A DNA stretch of 20,520 nucleotides from Synergistaceae bacterium (GCA_031271065.1 JAISWP010000249.1:1-20520); one strand, 5' to 3'. Shown: positions 1 to 7,220, counted from the first letter of the stretch. Made by a program: numbers and translations. The notes: generated from the letters alone by a model not told the origin.

Positions 1-1382
1 CGGTTTCGCTGGACGTGACCTGCGAGCGAAACTGCGGCGACGCGTGGCTCTCGTTTTCCGTAAGCGACACCGGCGTTGGCATCAGGCGCGAGGACATACC
101 GAACCTTTTCACCGAATACATGCAGTTCGACACGACGAAAGACCTGAGAGTGGGAGGCACCGGACTCGGCCTGTCGATATGCAAAAACCTCGTCGGCATG
201 ATGGGGGGAGAGATAAAAGTAGAGAGCGAATACGGCCTGGGCTCTAAGTTCACCGTCCGTATCCCTCAGAAGATCACGGAGCCTGCGCCGATAGGCCGGA
301 ACACCGCCGCCGACCTGAGAAAATTTCACCTGATGAAGCACCAGGCCGCCAGGGATTTCGTCCGGGCCCCAATACCGTTCGCCAAGGTCCTGATAGTGGA
401 CGACGTCATAACCAACCTGGACGTGGCCATGGTCCTGCTGGCCCCCTACAAACTGACCGCCCACTGCGTCAGCGGCGGAAAAGACGCGGTGGAGGCGGTG
501 CGCAGAGAGGAGCCGAGGTACGATATAATATTCATGGATCACATGATGCCGGATGTGGACGGAATAGAGGCGGTGCGTATAATAAGAGAGGAAATAGGCA
601 CTGATTACGCCAGAAACGTCCCCATAATAGCCCTCACCGCCAACGCGATCGTCGGCAACGAGGACATGTTCCTCACGAGGGGTTTCAACGCGTTCATCTC
701 CAAACCCATAGACGTGAGGAAACTCGACAGGATGCTCCGCAGGTGGGTGCTCGGAGAGGACGGAACGACCGATCGCGCTGTGCCGGATAGGACAAAAACG
801 CAGTCCTCCCCGGAGTGGAGCATAGACGGAGTCGACGCGGAAAAGGGAATTGCCAGCTTCGACGGAGAAAAAAATTATCTGACGGTGCTGGATTCGTACG
901 CTAAACACACACTGCCTCTGCTTGAGGGCCTGGCGGATGTGAGCGAAAAGTCGCTTGAGGAATACGCTTTGGCCGTCCACGGAATAAAAGGGGCAAGCTG
1001 CGGCATAATGGCGGAAGACGCCGCCCAAATGGCGGAGGAGCTCGAAAAAGCGGCAAAAAGGGGCGACTCCAAAATGGTTTTGAAACTTAACGGGAAATTT
1101 ATAGCCTCGGTCAGGAAGCTGGTCACCGATATACAGGCTGTCACTTCCGTTCGCCTGCAGAACGACTCCAAGACGGTAAAGGACTCCCCTGACCTGGGAC
1201 TCCTGGGGCGCCTGCTGGAGGATTGCAGAAGTTTCGACTTCGGCGGGATGGATGTGACCCTGCGGGAAATTGAAAATTTCGTCTACGAGAAAGATGAGGA
1301 ACTGGTGAAGTGGCTTAGGGAAAGGATCGACAATCTTGATTACGGAGATGTCTTGAAAAGGCTCGAGACAGTGCTGTCGTGA
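1..1382 (+). CDS. Hybrid sensor histidine kinase, C-terminal part (HATPase-REC-Hpt), 5' truncated by window edge
   Basis: The reading frame is open from base 3, so the protein begins upstream of the window. The visible part starts inside the histidine kinase ATPase domain: G1 box DTGVGI near base 66 and G2 box GGTGLGLSI near base 156. A receiver domain follows (about 380-750) with the acidic pair at 399-404, the phospho-acceptor Asp codon at 537-539 (motif FMDHMMPDVDG), Thr at 636-638 and Lys at 702-704. Then comes an Hpt domain with the phosphorylatable His codon at 978-980 in the motif AVHGIKGAS. The last 80 or so residues are helical and of a kind seen at the end of clostridial-type hybrid kinases. 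All key phosphorelay residues in view are intact. The sensor part and the dimerisation His are outside the window, so the signal is unknown. The stop overlaps the rsmD start (GTGA), which suggests co-transcription. Confidence 0.93.
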   Translation, partial: VSLDVTCERNCGDAWLSFSVSDTGVGIRREDIPNLFTEYMQFDTTKDLRVGGTGLGLSICKNLVGMMGGEIKVESEYGLGSKFTVRIPQKITEPAPIGRNTAADLRKFHLMKHQAARDFVRAPIPFAKVLIVDDVITNLDVAMVLLAPYKLTAHCVSGGKDAVEAVRREEPRYDIIFMDHMMPDVDGIEAVRIIREEIGTDYARNVPIIALTANAIVGNEDMFLTRGFNAFISKPIDVRKLDRMLRRWVLGEDGTTDRAVPDRTKTQSSPEWSIDGVDAEKGIASFDGEKNYLTVLDSYAKHTLPLLEGLADVSEKSLEEYALAVHGIKGASCGIMAEDAAQMAEELEKAAKRGDSKMVLKLNGKFIASVRKLVTDIQAVTSVRLQNDSKTVKDSPDLGLLGRLLEDCRSFDFGGMDVTLREIENFVYEKDEELVKWLRERIDNLDYGDVLKRLETVLS

Positions 1383-1918
1383 AAGGAGCGCAGATCACGC
1401 CGAACGCGAAAAACATCAGGCCGACGTCGGACAAAGCGGCGTCGGCGCTCTTTAATATATTGAGGTCGGGGGGCCTTCTCGGCGCTGATTTCCTCGATCT
1501 GTTTGCCGGTACGGGAAGAGTCGCCGCAAGAGCGGCGGCGCTTGGCGCCGGCAGCGTTCTCTGCGTGGAGTCGGACATGCGCGCTGTGAAAGCGATAACG
1601 GCGATGTTTCAAAGATCGGGATTTGCGGACAGAGCCTCCTGCATCGCGTCCGACGTGAGGCGGGCCGTGCCGAGACTTGCCGCCGGAGGCAGGTCTTTCG
1701 GTGTGGTGTTCGCTGATCCCCCCTATCTCCTGGGATGGGCTGAAACCCTGCCTCTGCTGATCGAGGAGCACTGGAGCATAGTCGCGCCCGGAGGGGTGTT
1801 CGCCTTCGAGCGTTCATCCAGGGAAACTCCCGCTGATATATCCGTGCCGAGGGATGATAGAATATACGGAAAGACAGTTATCTCGTTCTACTGGAAACCG
1901 GAGAGTGGCGAAAATTGA
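1379..1918 (+). CDS. rsmD: 16S rRNA (guanine966-N2)-methyltransferase RsmD
   Basis: RsmD methylates N2 of G966 in 16S rRNA, using S-adenosylmethionine, on the assembling 30S subunit. The 179-residue protein shows the family signature RPTSD (residues 14-18) followed by ALFNIL, the SAM-binding motif I FLDLFAGTG (38-46), and the catalytic DPPY motif (113-116). The start is GTG, overlapping the kinase stop codon by four bases (GTGA), and no other in-frame start fits better. The segment before RPTSD is about eight residues shorter than in most relatives, which usually begin with an RIIAG-like strand. Its stop overlaps the TTG start of coaD. The rsmD-coaD pairing is common in bacteria and supports both calls. 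Family assignment is firm; target specificity is inferred from the family. Confidence 0.93.
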   Translation: MKGAQITPNAKNIRPTSDKAASALFNILRSGGLLGADFLDLFAGTGRVAARAAALGAGSVLCVESDMRAVKAITAMFQRSGFADRASCIASDVRRAVPRLAAGGRSFGVVFADPPYLLGWAETLPLLIEEHWSIVAPGGVFAFERSSRETPADISVPRDDRIYGKTVISFYWKPESGEN

Positions 1919-2406
1919 ACAGAGCGGTATATCCCGGGTCGTTCGATCCTTTCACCAACGGACACCTGGACATAACTCAGAGGGGCGCCACTATTTTCGA
2001 CGAACTCATAGTGGCCGTGCTCATAAACGAGAGCAAGACCTCCATGTTCAGCGTGGAGGAGCGGCAGATGATGGCCAGGGAGGCCGCCGTCCACATCCCC
2101 AACGTAAGGGTGCTCTCCTTCGACGGCCTTCTGGTGGACTTTATGCGCAAAGAGCGAAGCCGGGTGATCCTGCGCGGACTGCGCGCCCTCTCGGACTTCG
2201 AGTACGAATTTCAGCTGGCTCAGATGAACAAGCAGCTTGCGCCTGAGACCGAGACATTTTTCATGGTGACGGACGCAAAATATTCCTACCTGTCGAGCCG
2301 GGGAGTGAAGGAAGTATTCCAGTTCGGCGGAGCGATACATGAGTTCGTGCCTCCCGGAGTTTTCCGAAGGATGCGGGAGCGCGTCCCTCCCCGCGGCGTG
2401 AGATAG
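1915..2406 (+). CDS. coaD: Phosphopantetheine adenylyltransferase CoaD
   Basis: CoaD transfers AMP from ATP to 4'-phosphopantetheine, making dephospho-CoA, the penultimate step of coenzyme A synthesis in the cytoplasm. The 163-residue product has the usual length. It carries the nucleotidyltransferase motif PGSFDPFTNGH with the H-x-G-H-type His at residue 17, the RGLR motif at 87-90, the segment DFEYEFQLAQMN, and the C-terminal ATP-binding motif SSRGVKE at 127-133. The start is TTG, overlapping the rsmD stop (ATTGA); a GGAG sequence lies about 11 bases upstream. Overlap with rsmD suggests translational coupling. The last residues are basic and look like a normal end. Confidence 0.96.
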   Translation: MNRAVYPGSFDPFTNGHLDITQRGATIFDELIVAVLINESKTSMFSVEERQMMAREAAVHIPNVRVLSFDGLLVDFMRKERSRVILRGLRALSDFEYEFQLAQMNKQLAPETETFFMVTDAKYSYLSSRGVKEVFQFGGAIHEFVPPGVFRRMRERVPPRGVR

Positions 2407-2456
2407 AAACGTCTTGCGCAGCATGATCTACAATGCGCCCGATGACTGCCTCTTTT

Positions 2457-2465
2457 TGCTATACT
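2457..2465 (+). promoter_or_regulatory. Putative extended -10 promoter of the flavin oxidoreductase gene
   Basis: The sequence TGCTATACT fits an extended -10 element (TGn followed by TATACT, one mismatch from TATAAT). It lies in the gap between coaD and the next gene, about 28 bases before that gene's likely ATG, and is preceded by a run of T. No good -35 box is seen 17 bases upstream, which is normal for extended -10 promoters. It suggests the oxidoreductase can be transcribed separately from kinase-rsmD-coaD. Prediction by eye only. Confidence 0.4.
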
Positions 2466-2493
2466 TATGCGACGGGAAGAAAGGATGCGCCGC

Positions 2494-3471
2494 ATGAAGA
2501 AGTTGTTTGACCTCACCAGGATAGGGAGTCTGTCCCTTCAAAACCGCATCATACGCTCTGCGGTGACGGACAGGACGTTCGACGGATACATCAGCGATTC
2601 CATAATAAATAATTACGAACAAACAGCTTCCGGAGGCGTGGGCGCGATCGTAACGGGCACCACGCTCGTGGACGGCGAGGAAAAACTCCTGCCGGTCACG
2701 GCGCTCTGCAGCGACTCATTCATCCCTGGTCACAAGAGACTTGCGGAGGCGGTCCGCAAGCACGGCGTGACTATAATCTCACAGCTCGCCTATATCGGTT
2801 CGTACACCGCCACCGGCGACAACGGCGGGCTCGTCACCCTCGCTCCGAGTTCGGTGCCGAACATCGTCACCGGGACCCTCGCGAGAGAGATGCGGGCGGG
2901 AGAGATCAAGCTGCTCCAGAAACGCTTCGCCGACGCCGCCGTACGCGCGAAAGAAGCCGGCTACTGCGGAGTGCAGCTTCACTGCGCCCACGGCCTTCTT
3001 TTGAGCCAGTTCATGACCCCTCATTACAACCACAGGAACGACGAATACGGCGGCCCCGTCGAAAACAGGGCGCGGATGATAACGGAGACCTATTCGGCGG
3101 TACGCAGGGCGACTGGATACGACTTCCCCGTATGGGTGAAGATCAACAGCAGCGACGGGATCGAAAACGGCGTGACGGAGGACGACGTCTATTACCTCGC
3201 CAAAACCCTTGCCTCGATGGGAGTCGACGCGATAGAGGTGAGCGGAAACTGGACCCCCTACCTGCTGAAAAGCGGCGCCTACTTCAAGGCGGCCGCCGAG
3301 TTCATCGCGAACGAAAACAGCGTCCCCGTGATACTGACGGGGGGCAACAGAAAATTCCATGAAATGGACGCGATTCTGAACGAAACGAAGATAGGATATT
3401 TCGGAATGGCGCGGCCCTTTATCAGGGAACCGGGGCTGATGGAGCGTCTCCGCCGCGAAGCCGGGGCATGA
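2494..3471 (+). CDS. NADH:flavin oxidoreductase, Old Yellow Enzyme family, single-domain
   Basis: This is an FMN-dependent TIM-barrel ene-reductase of the OYE family; the substrate cannot be told. The 325-residue protein has the N-terminal family pattern LQNRIIRSA (15-23), the FMN-contacting Q97, the active-site His pair H163 and H166 in LHCAHG, and the family hallmark NDEYGGPVENRAR (from residue 182). The usual QLxHxGR motif reads QLAYIGS here. It lacks the C-terminal iron-sulfur and FAD/NAD domains of 2,4-dienoyl-CoA reductase types. I chose the ATG at 2494 because GAAAGG sits nine bases upstream; ATGs at 2467 and 2485 are in frame but have no good ribosome binding site. The gene stands alone after coaD with its own possible promoter and converges on truA. 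Confidence 0.88.
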   Translation: MKKLFDLTRIGSLSLQNRIIRSAVTDRTFDGYISDSIINNYEQTASGGVGAIVTGTTLVDGEEKLLPVTALCSDSFIPGHKRLAEAVRKHGVTIISQLAYIGSYTATGDNGGLVTLAPSSVPNIVTGTLAREMRAGEIKLLQKRFADAAVRAKEAGYCGVQLHCAHGLLLSQFMTPHYNHRNDEYGGPVENRARMITETYSAVRRATGYDFPVWVKINSSDGIENGVTEDDVYYLAKTLASMGVDAIEVSGNWTPYLLKSGAYFKAAAEFIANENSVPVILTGGNRKFHEMDAILNETKIGYFGMARPFIREPGLMERLRREAGA

Positions 3472-3493
3472 CCCGCGGCGCGGCGGCGCGGTC
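3472..3493. other. 22-base convergent junction between the oxidoreductase gene and truA
   Basis: The plus-strand oxidoreductase and the minus-strand ribosomal superoperon end 22 bases apart. The junction is almost pure GC with short self-complementary stretches (CCGCG/CGCGG) but no T-tract on either strand. A six-base-pair hairpin with a five-base loop lies just inside the 3' end of truA (stem arms 3501-3506 and 3512-3517), again without a T-tract. No canonical intrinsic terminator is visible for either transcript. Confidence 0.5.
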
Positions 3494-4252
3494 TCATCGG
3501 GAGGGCAGCGCGCCCTCGTCATAGAGGACGCGCCACAAAAATAACCCGGAGGCGGGAAGAGTCCGCGGTCTTTTTGGCACATCTCCCCCGTCCAGGAGCG
3601 ACCGCAGCCACTCCTCGCCCCTTCTTCCGGCGGCCACGTCCAGGATGCCGCCGGCCGCTATCCGAACCATGTTCGTGAGATACGCGTTTGCGACGATCCT
3701 GAACACTACCAGACTCCCCCTGCGATGAAGGGCGGCTGATCTCACCGTCCTGACCGTGTTCTCCGGCCTGTCCGCCGCGCGGCAGAACAGGCGGAAATCG
3801 TGTTCTCCGACGAACGCCCCGGCGGATGCGGACGCCCTGTTCCAATTGTAATGGCTTCCCGGCAGCCGGAAGACATAAGGCCTGATATAGGGATGCAGGA
3901 CCGGTGAATTCCAGATGAAGTAGCGGTACTCGCGCCACGCCGCGCTTCGCCTCGCGTCGAAAGTATCTCTGACGGTGTGCGCCCTCATAACTGAGACGGA
4001 TTCCGGAAGCCAGGCGTTGACCGCAAGAACCAGCCTCCCGGGCTCCCAGTCCCGCGCCGAATCGAAGTGAGCGACCTGGGCGCGGGCATGTACTCCGGCG
4101 TCCGTGCGCCCGGCTCCGAATACTCTTGCGCTCTCTCCCAGCTTGCGAAGAGCGTTCTCCATCGCGTCTTGAACGCCCTTTCCGCCGGGCTGCGACTGCC
4201 ACCCGGCGAAGCGGGAGCCGTCATAGGATATCTCGAGGGCTATACGGGCCAT
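3494..4252 (-). CDS. truA: tRNA pseudouridine(38-40) synthase TruA
   Basis: TruA converts uridines 38-40 of the tRNA anticodon arm to pseudouridine. The 252-residue protein begins MARIALEISYDG, with the family pattern YDGSRFAGWQ (10-19), and carries the catalytic motif GRTDAGVHA with Asp at residue 51. Further family blocks are present: FDARRSAAWREYRY, and near the end FRIVANAYLTNMVR. The ATG at 4252 lies inside the 3' end of ecfT (13-base overlap) and has no clear ribosome binding site, so translation probably depends on coupling to ecfT. The frame is open much further upstream, but that part overlaps ecfT and is not the gene. It is the last gene of the superoperon; rplM-rpsI, which follow truA in Bacillus, are not here. 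Confidence 0.95.
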   Translation of the reverse strand: MARIALEISYDGSRFAGWQSQPGGKGVQDAMENALRKLGESARVFGAGRTDAGVHARAQVAHFDSARDWEPGRLVLAVNAWLPESVSVMRAHTVRDTFDARRSAAWREYRYFIWNSPVLHPYIRPYVFRLPGSHYNWNRASASAGAFVGEHDFRLFCRAADRPENTVRTVRSAALHRRGSLVVFRIVANAYLTNMVRIAAGGILDVAAGRRGEEWLRSLLDGGDVPKRPRTLPASGLFLWRVLYDEGALPSR

Positions 4253-5082
4253 GTGACAAAAGATGAGATCGCCGCGGCGGCGTGTCTGTTCCACAGCAGC
4301 GAGAAAATCACGAAAACAGCCGAACAGACCAGGGCGGCAGTATCCCGGCGGGACCACTCGAGAGGATTGAGCCGGGTCCTGGGAGCGCCGGGGACGTAGC
4401 ACCTGGACTCCATGGCCGTGGCGAGGTTTTCGGCCCTGGCGAACACCAGCACGAAGAGCGGCACTAGGACCGGTATGAAGGCCCTCGTCCGCTTCAATAT
4501 GCCTCCGCTCTCGAAATCCGCGCCCCGTGATATCTGCGCCTTCAATATCCGGTCCGTCTCCTCGAACAGGGTGGGGATGAAACGAAGCGCTATCGTCATC
4601 ATCATGGCCATCTCGGAGACCGGGAAACGCAGCCTGCGAAGCGGAGACATCAGGCGTTCCAGGCCGTCGGAAAAGGACATAGGGCTCGTGGTCATCATCA
4701 GCATCGCTGCGAACATCACCAGCAGATACAACCGCAGCCCCATAGACAGTGCCGCGGCAAGCCCTTCCTGAGTTACCCGCAGGAAACCTAATCGAAATAT
4801 CTCTCGTCCGGGGGTCCAGAAGAGGTTCAGCGCGACTGTGAATACGATCAGAAAGAGCACCGGCCTGCCGGAGCGCAGTACAGATGAGAACCTGATGCGG
4901 CTTGCCCGGGAGCAGGCCGCCAGGCAGAGTATCCAGGGAATGAAGTCCGGCGGCGAGGACGAGGCAAAAAGCCCTCCCAGCAGGACGAAGGCGGCCGCTA
5001 TCTTGCACCTGGGGTCCAGCGAGTGCACAAAGGACTCCCCGGGGATGAACTGACCTATGGAAAAACCGCCCGCGAACTTCAT
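4240..5082 (-). CDS. ecfT: Energy-coupling factor transporter transmembrane protein EcfT
   Basis: EcfT is the membrane component that links the two ATPases of an ECF-type vitamin or metal importer to exchangeable substrate-binding S subunits. The 280-residue protein begins with the family pattern PGESFVHSLDPRCKI and has several hydrophobic membrane segments (around residues 25-60, 72-90, 108-135 and a final one near 252-268). The two cytoplasmic coupling-helix motifs are present as AQISRGADF and AMESRCY, variants of the Ala-Arg-Gly signature. The ATG overlaps the ecfA2 stop (ATGA), and the 3' end overlaps truA. No S component is encoded in the window, so the module is probably of the shared (group II) kind; this is an inference. 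Confidence 0.93.
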   Translation of the reverse strand: MKFAGGFSIGQFIPGESFVHSLDPRCKIAAAFVLLGGLFASSSPPDFIPWILCLAACSRASRIRFSSVLRSGRPVLFLIVFTVALNLFWTPGREIFRLGFLRVTQEGLAAALSMGLRLYLLVMFAAMLMMTTSPMSFSDGLERLMSPLRRLRFPVSEMAMMMTIALRFIPTLFEETDRILKAQISRGADFESGGILKRTRAFIPVLVPLFVLVFARAENLATAMESRCYVPGAPRTRLNPLEWSRRDTAALVCSAVFVIFSLLWNRHAAAAISSFVTWPV

Positions 5083-5924
5083 ATTCGCCGCGCTCCCTCG
5101 GACAAAGCGCCGAGCATAGCGGGAATCCCGGAAATGATCGGAATGTCGAAACCGCTCTGACGCATTCTGCCGGCAAACCGCACCAAAGGGGGAAGCACGA
5201 GCCCTTTTACCGGATGTTCGGCAAGATACGAGGCGGTTTCCTCCGGGGTCCCGGCGTATATCTCCCTGCCTTTTTCCAGGACCAGCATCATATCGCTGTG
5301 TTCGAGGGCGCTTTTCAGGTCGTGAGTGACCTGCACCACGGCGAGACCTCCCGCGCGTATTTCGTTCAGCATACGCGTCAGATCGCGGACTCCCGCCGCG
5401 TCCAGCCCGGCTGTAGGTTCGTCCAGCACAAGATAATCCGGCTTCATGGCGATGACCGAAGCGATGGCGACCCGGCGTCTCTGTCCTCCGGAAAGACGGA
5501 AAGGGTTCGATTCAAGCACTTCCGGCGTCAGTCCCGCGGCCGCGGCCGCGGCCCTGACGCAGTCTTCCAGCTCGTCTTTTTTCAGGCCCCAGTTCGACGG
5601 GGCGAAACCTATCTCCTCCCGCACCGTCTCCGCGAAAAACTGCGTCTCCGGGTACTGAAACACAAGCCCGACCTTGCGCCTCAGCTCGCGGGCACCGGAG
5701 GAACCGGGGACCGCCGTCTTGCCGTCGATCTCTATCTTCCCGGACTTCGGGGTCAAAAGCAGATTCAAATGCTGGGCCAGGGTGGATTTTCCGCTGCCGG
5801 TGTGCCCCACCACAGAGACCCACCCGCCCCGCCCAACAAAGACGGAGACCCCCCTCAAAGCCGGGCGTTCGGCCGCCGTTCCCTCGTTATATGAATACGT
5901 TATCTTTTCGGCCGTCAGAGACAC
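5079..5924 (-). CDS. ecfA2: Energy-coupling factor ATPase EcfA2
   Basis: This is the second ATPase of the ECF transporter. The 281-residue protein has Walker A GHTGSGKST (40-48), Q-loop FQYPETQFF (Q90), signature LSGGQ (144-148), Walker B LVLDEP (D168, E169) and H-loop His201. The Q-loop YPE and the DEPTAGLD form are typical of EcfA2 rather than EcfA1. A six-alanine run (about residues 125-130) comes from a GCGGCC-type repeat in the DNA. The start is GTG, overlapping the end of ecfA1 by ten bases, with a weak ribosome binding site, so coupling is likely. The C-terminal extension after residue 210 is normal for the family. It pairs with the product of ecfA1 as a heterodimer bound to EcfT. Confidence 0.93.
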   Translation of the reverse strand: MSLTAEKITYSYNEGTAAERPALRGVSVFVGRGGWVSVVGHTGSGKSTLAQHLNLLLTPKSGKIEIDGKTAVPGSSGARELRRKVGLVFQYPETQFFAETVREEIGFAPSNWGLKKDELEDCVRAAAAAAGLTPEVLESNPFRLSGGQRRRVAIASVIAMKPDYLVLDEPTAGLDAAGVRDLTRMLNEIRAGGLAVVQVTHDLKSALEHSDMMLVLEKGREIYAGTPEETASYLAEHPVKGLVLPPLVRFAGRMRQSGFDIPIISGIPAMLGALSEGARRI

Positions 5925-6736
5925 AGGGCTTCCGCCATATCCTCAGCTATGGGCCTCGTGCCCTCCGGTATCATCTTCCGCGAGATAAGCTCCCGGTACA
6001 ATGCCAGTTCACCGGGCTCGTCGAAACCGAACCTCAGATACTCTCCCCTCCAAAAGTCCGCCGGAAGACCGTCCCAGACTATACGGCCCGACTGCATGAC
6101 CGCTATCCGTCCGGCGCGGGCGATGTCCTCCATGATGTGTGTGATCTGTATCAGTGTCATGCCGCTCGCGTTCAGCTCGCGCAGGCACTCCAAAAGAGCG
6201 GCGCGCCCCTCGGGGTCAAGCATGGAAGTGGCTTCGTCCAATATGAGGACCTTCGGCTCCAGCGCCAGTGCCCCGGCCAGGGCGAGACGCTGCTTCTGTC
6301 CCCCCGAGAGCGAATGAGATCCCCTGCGGCGGTGCTCTGAAAGTCCCGTCAGTTCAAGAGCGCGGTCTACCCTGCGCCTGATCTCCCCCGACGTCAACCC
6401 GAGGTTCTCGGGGCCGAAAGCCACGTCCTCCTCCACTATCGAAGCGACTATCTGGTCGTCCGGATTTTGGAATACCAAGGCTGCGCCCTGCCTTATCAGC
6501 GGGACGCAGGCCGGGTCGCGGCAGTCCATGGACAGCGAAAAACAATCGCCCTGCGTCGGTTCCAGCAGGGCGTTGCAGATTTTAGCGAGCGTTGACTTCC
6601 CCGAACCGTTCGCCCCAAGCAGAGCCACCCATTCGCCCGGCAGGACTTCGAGGTCCGCGCCGCAAAGCGCCGGGGAGGGCGCGCCCTTGTAGGAGTAAAC
6701 CGCCCCGCGAATGGAAATTATGGGGTCTTTGCCCAC
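5915..6736 (-). CDS. ecfA1: Energy-coupling factor ATPase EcfA1
   Basis: This is the first ATPase of the ECF transporter, hydrolysing ATP to drive uptake through EcfT and an S component. The 273-residue protein has Walker A GANGSGKST (41-49), Q-loop FQNPDDQIV (Q90), signature LSGGQ (143-147), Walker B LILDEATSMLDP (D167, E168) and H-loop His200. The FQNPDDQ and DEATSMLDP forms are characteristic of EcfA1. The start is GTG, four bases after the rplQ stop, with a GGTGGA sequence eight bases upstream. Its place directly after rplQ and before ecfA2-ecfT-truA matches the arrangement in Bacillus and many Firmicutes. Confidence 0.93.
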   Translation of the reverse strand: MGKDPIISIRGAVYSYKGAPSPALCGADLEVLPGEWVALLGANGSGKSTLAKICNALLEPTQGDCFSLSMDCRDPACVPLIRQGAALVFQNPDDQIVASIVEEDVAFGPENLGLTSGEIRRRVDRALELTGLSEHRRRGSHSLSGGQKQRLALAGALALEPKVLILDEATSMLDPEGRAALLECLRELNASGMTLIQITHIMEDIARAGRIAVMQSGRIVWDGLPADFWRGEYLRFGFDEPGELALYRELISRKMIPEGTRPIAEDMAEALCL

Positions 6737-6740
6737 AGAA

Positions 6741-7094
6741 CTATTCCACCAGCTGTATTACCGCCATCGGGGAAGCGTCCCCTACCCTGTTTCCGATTTT
6801 GACTATCCTGGTATAGCCCCCGCTGCGCTCCGAGTAACGGGGAGCTATGTCGTTGAAAAGGGACGTGACGGCGGCCTTGTGCGGCATACGGGCTATCACC
6901 AGACGGCGGTCCGAGAGGGTTCCGGATTTCGCCTTGGTGATCAGCCGTTCAGCGACGCGCCTTAGTTCCTTCGCTCTGGTCACAGTGGTCACGATGCTGC
7001 CCTCCACAAAAAGACTGGCGGCAAGATTGCCGAGCATCGCCCGCCTGTGCGAGCCGTAGCGTCCAAGACGCCTCAAATTCATGCGATGTCTCAT
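6741..7094 (-). CDS. rplQ: 50S ribosomal protein L17
   Basis: L17 is a 50S subunit protein. The 117-residue sequence begins MRHRMNLRRLGRYGSHRRAML, matching the family start, and contains the conserved TVTRAKELRRVAERLIT helix and the C-terminal GGYTRIVKIGNRVGDASPMAVIQLV block. The length is typical. The ATG is preceded by AAGGGG at about nine bases, and this Shine-Dalgarno sequence lies in the loop of a small perfect hairpin. A 126-base spacer separates it from rpoA, by far the longest in the operon, and this spacer is rich in inverted repeats, so rplQ may be regulated separately from rpoA. Confidence 0.97.
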   Translation of the reverse strand: MRHRMNLRRLGRYGSHRRAMLGNLAASLFVEGSIVTTVTRAKELRRVAERLITKAKSGTLSDRRLVIARMPHKAAVTSLFNDIAPRYSERSGGYTRIVKIGNRVGDASPMAVIQLVE

Positions 7095-7099
7095 TCGAG

Positions 7100-7217
7100 T
7101 TAGCCCCTTTGCTAATTATTTACAAATCGACCGCGCGAGTGCACGCCTTGCTTTAAACACCGGCACCGCGCGCCGTAAGCGGCGTTTGCGCCGCAAATCC
7201 CAACTTGCGCAACGCCG
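7100..7217 (-). promoter_or_regulatory. Structured leader upstream of rplQ with competing hairpins
   Basis: In the rpoA-rplQ spacer the minus-strand RNA can form several mutually exclusive stems. The arm at 7180-7184 can pair with 7171-7175 (5 bp, 4-base loop) or, as part of 7179-7184, with 7189-7194 (6 bp, 4-base loop). The segment 7180-7190 can also pair with 7208-7217 (10 bp with one bulge). A final hairpin (stem arms 7100-7104 and 7111-7115) holds the rplQ Shine-Dalgarno sequence in its six-base loop. No T-tract follows the GC-rich stems, so a simple terminator is unlikely. A regulatory or processing role is inferred from the layout. Confidence 0.4.
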
Positions 7218-7220
7218 GAG

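Noticed and set aside
4253..5176. Upstream extension of the truA frame to 560 codons, suggesting a fusion
   Set aside because: The extension overlaps ecfT and ecfA2 in another frame and has no family pattern; TruA is complete from the ATG at 4252.
5533..5556. GCGGCC tandem repeat as a possible mobile or regulatory repeat
   Set aside because: It encodes a six-alanine helix segment inside EcfA2, in frame, so it is ordinary coding low complexity.
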